From assembly GCA_030141605.1 (NCBI GenBank), contig JAQGDQ010000002.1:312001-372000 (forward strand): a stretch of DNA of 60,000 nt. Direction: 5' to 3'. The notes under the pieces are model-generated. The model ran no database searches. It was not told the DNA's origin and worked only from the letters and a program-made list of their open reading frames with translations. The translations under genes and the position numbers were made by a program. This document shows, piece by piece, positions 50,501 through 60,000 of this stretch; the first letter of the stretch is position 1; every line of letters starts with the position of its first letter. This DNA is from Tubiluchus corallicola (lineage: Eukaryota > Priapulida > Priapulimorpha > Priapulimorphida > Tubiluchidae).

Positions 50501-53500
50501 TAAATTGGTGAAGTTGGTGAACATTAAAGCCTAACAAATGCATTATTATAATGCATGAATTTGAATTATTGTAATGTAAATTTCCAAAGTCATGGTGCAA
50601 TTTACATGACGTATAAATGATGAGGTTATACATGAAAAATATATTGATATAACTACCACACAAATAACACAGTCTTCAGGTTTTGCTCTTGGGCTTGATA
50701 TGATTACCAAGAAGCGATCCTAGAAATACATCTACTCTAACATATGAAACATACCAACACATCGTTAAAGGAAGTTTTAATAAGTTAGTCATAAGTGACA
50801 CACACGTACACACACACACAGAGAGAACACTGAAAACAACACTGAGTATGTGAAAGTTGTAACTGTATATTTTAGGTGCTGCCATCTATTGATTAGTTAC
50901 TTTAACATTTACTAGTTCAATTCACCCCTAGTACAATTGTTCGGTCAAGTGAATATTCAAACTCACTGTATCTCCCCTATTTTACTGTAATGGGATATGT
51001 GAAGCCAAGTTTTTGCATAGTTCTCTACATATATAAACTGGCTAGATTTCACTGCTAGTGACTCTCTGTCTCAGGCAGTGCAGTCGTGCAACTCGTGGGA
51101 CACACTGTCTCTCTGTCACACACTCAGTGCTGTGCAGCAGTTGTGATCTTCATTTTACTTGTGCATTTTATTATGTATTTAGTGCAATAAAAGTGTTCCA
51201 GTTTTTGTGCAAACATGCAATCTAGTGTTTAGTTGTTTTCTACAAGTGTTCAATTTCAACTTCACCAATAAAATTCACAGAGTAAAAAGAAAAGGATATG
51301 ATTACACATGCAAAAAACAATTTTATCTACTAGAAAATCATTCGCAAGAAAAGTAGTATATGAAGTAAAATGCATGCAAATCCGGAAAATAGACATTGTA
51401 TCATACCCATTCAACAATGCCAGTAATGATTCGTCCTAACAAATCTCCAAAGTTGAATAGTAGAAAGCAAACTACGGGGATGAACAATTTAGCTGCAGAA
51501 AACACAGGCATTACTCACATTTTAAACTATTTCAGATTTTATAATCCAATAGTTCACTCAGTCTGTATAGCATAATTAAAAATAGCATTTTTCACGCAAA
51601 AGCTAGTAGTTCACAAAATTTGTCAAAAAATTACATTAAAGCATACAGTTTATAGTAATATAAAAGTAAATGTTGCAATATTAAAGAATTATAATAATTT
51701 GTAATCAGTCAAGAGTGAACATAAAAGTATTCTTTGAAAGAGAAGTCATGTAGCAAAGAATTTTGCAACAAAATTACGATTGATTTGATTTTGTCTGCAA
51801 AGTGTGTCATTAAAGCACACGGCTGTAATACCAAGAAGTGACTTTACTTTGCATTCTAATGTGCCAAAAAACTCAAAATATCATGTCAAAATGCATCATT
51901 TACCCCTAATTCAAAGACAAAAGGAATCACTGATTGTCCACATTCAAGAATAAAGTCAAATGAGCAATGTCCAGTGTGAACAACAATGGAAAGTAAAATG
52001 AGCGAATACTTACTTGACCACAGATTATTACTAGGTGTGTTCATACTTTGTATGTTAGAGCAAATTGGTGGAAAAAGACACAGTGTTACGAAGAATACCA
52101 TCCAAACTGATATGGCTTCTGTTTTTACCTGAAGAAGAAATGGTATTAAAAGAAAAGGTGCAAATGTTTTTTACAGTCTCTGACAAAGAATTACAATAAC
52201 AGAAAAATTTCCTAGGTGAAAAGTTTGTGGGTAAAAAACAACCAAGTTGGGAAAGTTAAAACAAAAAATTCTGAATGCCTTATTATGCCAATGCAAAAAT
52301 GAATCCATTAGAAATGAAGGGGTGGGAGCAGACTTAACTTAATCCCATTACCGGAACATTACCATCTTAAGTCAAACAGATTTCACTAGATCTGCCTCTG
52401 CATGTACAACAAATAACCAATTTTACAAGAAAAAGGGTTGGCTCACTTCTCCCTAAATACAACAAACCTCTATTATTTTGTTATGTTTGTCAAGCAATTT
52501 TTACGAGTCCCTATAACTTAACCACGCTAGTCCAAAAAGCGATTCTGTATTACTATTATTCACGATGACACAACTTAAAAGTAACCAATGATTTGCCTTC
52601 TCTTTTATGCAATTACTCTTCAAAATTTCCTTTTCAATGTTCTAATTCCCAAACAGTTTTGTCAACAACATGACAACAAGCCTGAACGCCTCCTGCAGTC
52701 GCTTCTAAACTATAAATTCGGGTAGTATTGATTGCTATTGTTGCATGCACAGTGCAAACATAAAAAGGCATGATACTATATAATACATACTAGCCAGAAT
52801 ATTTTTAGAAATGGTGGTGTTTTTTGTTTTGTCTTGGTTTTTTCCTCATGTTCCATCGAACCAGATACAGAAAGCATAATTTCAGAGCTTGCTGAATGTT
52901 GCCATTCCACTTCTTTATCTTCAGTTTTGCCAGCAGCTAGGGCATTAGCAATGTCACTTTCGTCAACTTCGACTTTGTAGTAATCATAAAGGTAAAATCG
53001 TCCAAACACCTGGAAAAATATTCTACTGCATTACAACTTAAAAGGCAATAATTATGCTGGTTGTTGAAAAGGCACAAAAATATTAAATCAGTGAAATAAA
53101 GTATTATCTAAAATTGGTCTCTTAAAGATGAAATGTGCACAACTTCATAATCATCAGACTGCAAACAAATAAAAATTATGTTAACTTAAACACTACGGTA
53201 AATAAAGTAACTGCAAAAAAAAAGACTGAACGAATTCAAATTCAATAAATGCAAATGTAATAACATGACAATGTTTACACCTGACTATACTTGGTCAATA
53301 CTTGTAAATTACTACACTCAAGGTTACTAACCAGTGTGCGCGTTGCTTGTAACGAATTATTATTTGACTGTACCGTTTGCCCTAATTTTAAAATTTTAGT
53401 TCCTGTCTTGGGCCTTTTAGAGGTATTCGATATTATGCATTTTGGCTCTATCACGGGTGCGTAAAAAATCCCAGTTTTTTAAAACTCTACCTCACAATTT

Positions 53501-56500
53501 CAAGGCATTATTCCATCCCAGGCGTGTCTACCCTGCAAGCATTGTAACTCTAGCACTGTAATTAACATGAATTAAACAGTGAAAAATTGGATGCCGAGCG
53601 TAATGATGAAAAAACCCAGTGTATGGATTCTCTTAGAGCTGTGACGCTCACGCTCATGGATAATTACCACCAAGTTGGGAACACAAGATGAGGTTAATAT
53701 TAAAAAAAAAACATATACTAATTTCAATAATCTGTGACTGGCAAATAGATGTTTATTCTCAAGCTTTCATTACCGGACTTCAAGTTTAAAATTATATGTT
53801 GAAAACATCAGTCCGAGTTATTTTAGTTAGGTTACTTTTTATTTAAACTTCTATTTCTCCCAAGAAGCCACATTCGAATAAATCTGTTGTAATGAGGTCT
53901 GCATTAATGACGGATCACTGCGCTTACAGTTTCTGGAGTTCACAAATTTCGAAAGTTATAGACTGCCTACACGTGAGCGAGTTTTTGCACATACAGCCTT
54001 GCTGATTACTGGAACTAGTGAGCACATCACAGGATAATTAAATATATTGATTTTACCGTATGTGATAGGCTCAAATAAGCTATGATAGCGACGATAACTG
54101 CAACAGTAGCTGTGAGAAAAAAAGCGAGTGCACTTGTTTCGGGTGTCTGTCCACCTGCTCCGACAGTAATTATACTTGCTATAGCAGCAAACAAACCTGC
54201 GGCAGCCTATATACATTAGAAAAAAAGAAATATATGTATATTTGCATTTACCTAGTTTAAATGAAAATGAATGGTTACGTAAGCCAAATCACAAAATGCC
54301 AAAAAACAAAACTAATTAAAACAACATTCATGCATTATTAATACTTTCATCTTTATGTTGCAACTTATATCATTTCAATGACAAATTGGGTGTAAGTTAA
54401 TTATGGTATGAATGCAGCAGCTTGCAGGAACAATATAATGTGAAAGCCAGAAAGACTTTGTTACTGTATGGCAAGTTATCCAGCAGTTTAGCCATTAACA
54501 ATATTCAAAATACAGCAGCACATAAACTGCTGAATTCAACTCTAATGTGCTTTAAGTCTATTATATTGTCCATCGTGGAATTCAGAAATATCATACTTTT
54601 TCTGAAGCACATACAAATCCAGCAGATGTACAGTGACTCTTGTAACGAAAGATTTCAGTTACCAAAAAGGTAACTACAATCTGAACGTGATGCACATCTG
54701 CTTAATTATATATGTTTCTTGTTACCTGGCCTTTCATGGTTGCTGTAGTATAACGGGGCGGCAACATGGCTGACAGTCCGAAAATACTAGCCTGAATTAT
54801 TGCACAAGCACCTGGCAAGAAATAACAAAGCTCTCATAATATGCATAGCTGTAAGGTCTGTGTAAATGGATGTGTCTTAGCCCTGCTTTAATGATAATAG
54901 ATATAGTAAGCAGTCATAGGCAAAGCAGCTATTTAGTTTCACAGGAAGGCACACAGCATCTAATAAAAAGTAAAAAAGTTAGAAATTTGACACTAAAATT
55001 CTTCTAATGACACTAATAAATTAAGAAGAATTCGGGTTTTATCAAATGCAGAGAACTACCAATTTCAGTTAAAATGCGCATCTCAGTTTATAGAGTAATA
55101 ATTTATGTGAACGCGTCACCATCAAAATTACGTTAAACAGCTTACAAGCTTTTACTTTTGGCTCTTATTGACAAAGACATGATTTCATTTGATTGTCTTC
55201 ATAATCAACTAAAACTACCATTTAGGAGCATTATTGTTTTATAGAAGGACCTCAAGCTTCCAGATAGAAAATGGGACACCACACTTAAGAAAGGCAGAAA
55301 GGCTAAGGTTCTCATCAAAGCTTTGTCAATTTTGTGCAAACTACAAGTACAACACCTTGTATTTTTTGATTCTCTAAAAATGAGAAACACCTATTCCTGA
55401 ATTACAAGTTGCACAACCTCCAACACAACACTAATAAATAAAAACACAAGAAGTTCACCGTTGATCTCTGTAAGTACCCATATACACATGGACATTTCAC
55501 ACAAAAATCAGGGAGAATCATTTGTAACTTTACGATAATCTTCATCACGTGGGTCACTAAAATAGTTATCAATGGATGCATTCAACAATACATACGTAGC
55601 TTTGTTAGTCCTTAAAAACATCAACAAAAAAATATACGCATTAAGCAGAAAAACAAAAACAGGCATAACTGTGCAGTATTCAGAACAGTCAAACTATCAA
55701 CAATATTGCCCCCGTCATACGATACAGCTGTTAGGGTTTCTACGTCCAGCCACCAATATTAACTGCCAAACAAAAAACATTCTAAAGAGAAAATGCAAAA
55801 AGTAAAGAAAATGAAAAAATAATCAACATTATCAAAGCACTAGCAAATGAGAAGCACAAATTTGTCAAACTTTTTGGCTTTTCCAGTGATCACTCTACTT
55901 ATTGTTTCTCCTTATTACAGCCAACAAAATCCATGATGCAAAATATCTTATGCCAAGCAATAAAATCTATCTCCTTAGTGACCTCTACAGAAACCCTCTC
56001 CCTAACAAAATTCTTAAACATTTCCAGCAAGTAAAATCCTCTTCACAGTTCACTTTACATGTTATTTGTTTTCAAGTCAAATGGCATTAAATTTGAACAC
56101 ATAATTTTTTTGTAGTAGAATGAAGAGTTTTTTCCAAGCACATGACTGCAACATTGTAAACTGCATTTTGACACCCCTTCATCTCAACTCAGACAGCCCA
56201 AATTTTCAATTAGAACATTTGAAAATCAGAAACATAAGTTAACAACAATACTTGTGAATATTGAATATCCGACTATATCGTATGCGAATTAATTCTTGTT
56301 AACATCCAGGTTTGCCTATCGTAAAATCAATTGTAAAGTAAACATTTTAGCTTTAAAAAGAAAGCTTAGATAATTAGAAAACAGAAGGTAAAATAAACAA
56401 TTTTCATGCACAGAATACAGCAGCAAATTAACTACCTATTTCCATTAAGCTGAGCTCATTAGTGCAATGTTAAAGGAGCATGCAAATTCTTCAAAATCAT

Positions 56501-59150
56501 GCAAGTAAAACTTTCAAGTTCCTACCTGCTCACAGTAGGAAGGCAAAACTTCAACAAGTATACTTACTACTTAATGTGGCTACACAGACAACCGTGATCA
56601 CAAAGAAAACCATCTGCCCTGAAATAAAAATCAAAAGCAGTTGAAATGATAGCATCCTGTAACCTCACTTTCCTCAAGATCTGTTAAAGCTATGGAACTA
56701 TTAACAATATGTAAAAAAGTACTTATTAATGTGTGCAAATCTTCTGGTTAGATTTCCCACGCTTTTTATCTCTTTAGTTGTAACATTTGAATTTAGTCAT
56801 TTTCATTATTGTCGATCTTTATGCAGTTTGGCAGTTTTTAAGCTTGTAGACTATAATGTAGAGTATTCAACAATAGAGCCTACTTGATGCAAATGGCTGT
56901 GGCAAAACCAAGATCTAGATCATTTTCAAAGGAATCCTGTAAGAGGAGATACTGAACTTGCTGAGATGCATTAGACAAGCTTAATGTACAAAACCTTGCC
57001 AATGACGCAACTAACTGGAGATAGCATCCTGCCCCCAACGGATGTAGCAATGAAACCGCCCCCAAAGCAACTCAGAAGCAATTTCTGCAGTGGTCACCTT
57101 CCCCAAATTGATTTATTAGCCAGCCTACAACATTGCAGTTTCTAACTAATAGATTGTGACCCCTCAGCTATTCATACTAACCGTGTTTTATTTTATTTGG
57201 CCTGGTCTTTACTGTTTAATATATTACACTAAAAAATGATTTCTAAACAGGCTTGAACACTGACAGTGGTAAACAGATATCTACACTATTATAAAAACAA
57301 TATCAACTAGTACAGTAAAAGTATTTATAAATACACTTACACGTGTCCGTGTTAACTTGAGTGAGAACTGTTGTTAAAATGAAGATAACTAACATCATGA
57401 AAAGCGAACTTAACATCCGTAATGATGCTGAAAATCTGAAACAGGCAATGTAGTAACATTAATAAAATATTCTGTAGGAAGAAAGGTGCATGAAAGCAAA
57501 ATTTAATGTTAGTATTTTGATCACACCCAGCGGAGATTACTGTCAAGACTAGCAGATGTCAAAATTAAGTACACGATACAGAAACCTTTATTACCCGATA
57601 TCACAGTATTGTAACAACGTTACAACACAAAATGTAATCATTAAAAATACAATTTACAAAGTAATAAGAGAAAAATTATAAGATGATTAATAAATGACAA
57701 TAAGCTATACTCAATAAACAAAACATTCCAAAAATACGCTTCGAAAATGTTGTTTTGCGAAGTTTAAAGGAAACAACATTAGAAAATATGTAAAACGCTT
57801 TTTTAATCGAATTCTTGTATTCGGGATTTAGTGTTGAGAAATGTGCCAACTTGCCGTATTGTCAAAACATGGTGTCATTATTTTTTAACAACTTTGGTTG
57901 ACCAGATCTACCATTGCAAACAGGTTGTCTTTTGCTAATGAGTCAATATGTAGCCGTTCTGCCTAATTACTTCTCAATAGGCCACTTAGCTATCAATTCT
58001 AAATAGGCTTCCTACATTATCTATATATTTTCTTAAATTGAGTTGAGTTAGCATAGTATGTTGCACAACACTATGATATCTATGAAAACTCCTTATCAAG
58101 GATATTCTGTAACCTCAGTATAAAGGTATGATTCACTTTTGTATTACATAACATTGTAAATGTTTATTTACAATGTAAAATCTAATCAGTACATCTCTAT
58201 CATTGATAAATTACATTAGTAAATTATACTATACTAATTTATTTATATTACTAAAATGTATAGTTAAACTGTTTAATATTGTAATGTAGCAGTTTCAACA
58301 TATTTATATGCTACAAATATACTTTACTAATATAAATCATCTCATGTAGTCATTGTACATATCATAATGTGAAATCTCAATAATAATTATGTGCATATTT
58401 TGATCCCTTGTTGTTAATTTTTTTCAGAAAAACATGACAGCAATGAAAAAAGCAGCAGTTAAAACATACATATTTTGGGGGTCCGAAAAAAGTTTAGGTT
58501 TTTGAATGTGTGGGCAAAATTGAGCACTCAGACTGTCAATCTCACCTTTACGATCAAATGAACAATAAAAATAAATCCATTTTTTCTTTATTTTTGACAT
58601 TTGGAAATTTACTGCATAAATTCTCAATGTTTCCAAAACACTGTTCTTATATCCTGGAAGCTTTAAAGCTGTTATGAATGAATTTTTTAATGAATGTATC
58701 TTGCTCCAGAGAAAAAATGGTTTATTATGATGAACGAATTTTTGGGGTGCATTAAAAAAACTTTTATTGATTTCTCCATAAGTTTAATAGTTTGAAAACA
58801 TGCAGCCCCAAGAATAAGGGATAGGTATTCTTTTTTTATAAATAATACAAAAAGCATTAGTTTATCAAGCATTTCTTTTCTTCTGTGATAATTACTCATA
58901 AAGTAAAAAACAGTACCACTAGAGCATGTAAAACTCAATAAACTTACAAAAAAAGTTTACAGAATCATGCTAGACTGTGATATAATTAAACTTACAAAGT
59001 TAGTAATATCGTACTCAAAAACACAAACAAGATATTTGCGACCATAGAGCTGATGCTAAACCAATTCTCAAATGTAACTTGTAGGTATGTTTTCTGGTAC
59101 ATCCAGTCTGTCTCATTTAAAGATGTGTTTCTAAGCTTGTAATTGAAATA
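47546..59150 (-). CDS. SLC29A: Equilibrative nucleoside transporter (ENT/SLC29), N-terminus missing
   Basis: Exons in transcription order: 59150-58996, 57435-57341, 56618-56568, 54811-54726, 54206-54057, 53009-52791, 52128-52014, then either 51492-51407 or 49814-49729, then 48998-48799 and 47663-47546 (TGA). This gives 424 residues with consistent phases. The visible part starts after transmembrane helix 1 at YFNYKLRNTSLNETDW, whose NTS and NET sequons fit the glycosylated first extracellular loop. Family signatures include IIQASIFGLSAMLPPRYT (helix 4 region), FGRFYLYDYYK, an acidic cytoplasmic loop, KLFIPVVCFLLFNFGDLLGR, FNHDAWPIVFMLGFSITNGY and AETAGAVCAFM. ENTs move nucleosides down their gradient across plasma or organelle membranes. 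The Asp and Arg matching human ENT1 Asp341 and Arg345 are present. It looks like the ENT1/2/3 type, not ENT4. The 5' exon with the start lies beyond 60000. Confidence 0.93.
49095..49203. mobile_element. Small MITE with ~30-bp inverted ends
   Basis: TTTCATAAAGCCATCACTAA at 49100 and onward pairs with the reverse complement of 49162-49191 (TTTCACAAAACCATCACTAG). The arms match at about 24 of 30 positions. The element is about 0.1 kb, non-coding, and lies in the ENT intron between exon B and the penultimate exon. Family unknown. Confidence 0.6.
49729..49814 (-). CDS. SLC29A: ENT alternative exon B (helix 8 segment)
   Basis: 86 nt, acceptor TTGCAG, donor GTTCGT (weaker than exon A's). After the upstream codon base it reads N-KLFIPIACFLLYGVGDLLGR, then FLIDYLSW. 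It aligns residue for residue with exon A (51407-51492), with the same length and phase. If both were kept, the frame shifts and a TAG appears within exon B. It retains the Asp and Arg of the GDLLGR motif. Confidence 0.85.
50858..51244. mobile_element. Possible solo LTR between the two ENT alternative exons
   Basis: The stretch starts TGTAAC and ends TACA (a TG..CA pair). It holds a TATA-like ATATATAAACTGG at about 51027, a CTCTGTCT-rich leader and CAATAAAAGTG at about 51184, in LTR order. Flanking duplications are not exact (AAAGT versus AGTGT), so the borders are uncertain. No primer-binding site or internal gag/pol sequence is seen. A solo LTR of plus orientation is my best reading. Confidence 0.4.
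51407..51492 (-). CDS. SLC29A: ENT alternative exon A (helix 8 segment)
   Basis: 86 nt, acceptor CTGCAG, donor GTATGA. It reads T-KLFIPVVCFLLFNFGDLLGR, then IITGIVEW. This version is closer to vertebrate ENT1 (FIPVSCFLTFNIFDWLGR) and is probably the ancestral exon. It is 1.6 kb upstream of exon B in transcription order. Confidence 0.9.
53055..53074 (+). repeat. 20-bp copy of a repeat also at 32209
   Basis: GCTGGTTGTTGAAAAGGCAC occurs exactly here (ENT intron) and at 32209-32228 (within the possible MITE upstream of ENTPD). Both are preceded by GCAATAA a few bases before. This indicates a shared dispersed repeat. Confidence 0.7.
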
Positions 59151-60000
59151 CTAGAAAATACAAAAAAAGTTAAAAATTATACACACCACTTTGTAAATTT
59201 CAAACTCAAAACTCATTCATTCCTCGCAAGACTAGCTGAGCCTAAAAGCACACTATCTTTTTTGGCACAACATCATTGCAATGTAACTATGCATCCAAAT
59301 ATAACTAAGTTCAGTGTCTCGACTGCCTCCTCCAAGGGGTATGTCTTTCGCAGTTTGCCAGGTATAACCTTGCCAAACAACCATCTTACGAATCTTACGA
59401 CTTATATTGGGCACTGCTGCTGCTAATAATAATTTATTATACCTTTAATAATATCTCTGAACCAACCGAAAACCATATTAATCTTAATAATGTTCACCCA
59501 TATTGATGTAACTACACACACGCTAGTATATATCCATTTCTAACAAAACCAGTATCCCTTTCAAAGCCAGTTCTCTCAATTAGAGGTGAGCATCGAACGT
59601 TCAAATTCGATTCGAACAAGTTTTTTAGTTCGAATTGGATTCGAACCAAATCAAGATCAAAATCAGGTAATATGTATGATTTTTGTCAAACCCATTTTTA
59701 TTAATGATTCGAAAATCTTTAAAAGTGAATTCAAATTTGTTTTGGATTCGAAAATGCTGAAATTCAGTTTGATTCAAGTTCGAAGGCCACAAATTTGATT
59801 CGAATTTGCTTTGTAGTAGAGAATGCTCACTCAACCACAGATTTAGCAACAATATGGGCTACACTGCAAGCCATTTCTAAAAGTGACTGCACATGCATAT
59901 CTAAACTTTCTGTTACATAACCAAAGAATTTGGTAAGTGATATATGTAATTATTAGAAAGTTGTAAGCACCCTTACATCATTAGCAGTGATATAGAAGTT
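59151..60000. other. ENT upstream intron
   Basis: No exon for the missing ENT N-terminus was recognised here. It contains the MITE-like element at about 59582-59833; otherwise nothing is seen. Confidence 0.6.
59582..59833. mobile_element. hAT-like MITE rich in TTCGAA
   Basis: The left end AGAGGTGAGCATCGAAC and the reverse complement of the right end GAGTGAGCATTCTC share GTGAGCAT. Both sides continue into CAAATTCGA and repeated TTCGAAT motifs. GGTGAGCATTCGAAT-type ends recall hAT-family MITEs. No coding frame of its own is credible and no clear 8-bp duplication was found. Confidence 0.5.

Noticed and set aside
53956-54216. Cys/Arg/Tyr-rich 86-aa minus-strand ORF
   Set aside because: It is an out-of-frame shadow of the ENT exon 54057-54206, whose true frame matches helices 5 and 6.

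Overview
This window is nuclear DNA of an animal. The coding sequence is broken by spliceosomal GT-AG introns of about 0.1-4 kb, the sequence is AT-rich, and every recognisable protein is a metazoan one. One of them (BBOF1) is specific to ciliated cells. The sequence suggests an invertebrate, but I cannot place the phylum from it. There are no bacterial features, operons, CRISPR arrays or tRNAs that I can support.

Layout: (1) 588-5732, plus strand: the 3' part of ECH1, a dienoyl-CoA isomerase with a C-terminal SKL peroxisomal signal. (2) 5733-8086: a spacer with a 5S-rRNA-like relic and a ~1 kb fold-back structure built of inverted tandem repeats. (3) 8087-21284, plus: a complete 18-exon hnRNP U-like gene (SAP, SPRY, P-loop kinase-like and RGG regions, 918 aa). 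(4) 24656-31535, minus: a complete 9-exon ENTPD5/6-type nucleoside diphosphatase (461 aa). (5) 31536-34270: the shared upstream region of two divergent genes, with an RFX/X-box-like site and E-boxes. (6) 34271-44478, plus: complete BBOF1 (11 exons, 607 aa). (7) 47546-59150, minus: an equilibrative nucleoside transporter (SLC29/ENT) missing only its N-terminus.

The exon models were built by hand. Each was checked for GT/AG borders and for phase agreement at every junction, and each coding sum is divisible by three where the gene is complete. The genes do not form one pathway. The ENTPD (nucleotide hydrolysis in the secretory pathway) and ENT (nucleoside transport) genes do touch nucleotide salvage.

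The most interesting signals are: (a) two same-length, same-phase, homologous 86-nt exons in the ENT gene that look mutually exclusive and swap the segment matching transmembrane helix 8; (b) the head-to-head ENTPD-BBOF1 arrangement, which I recall also for human ENTPD5-BBOF1; (c) a possible short acidic isoform and an 18-nt microexon in BBOF1; (d) several fold-back, MITE-like and LTR-like elements in introns and spacers.
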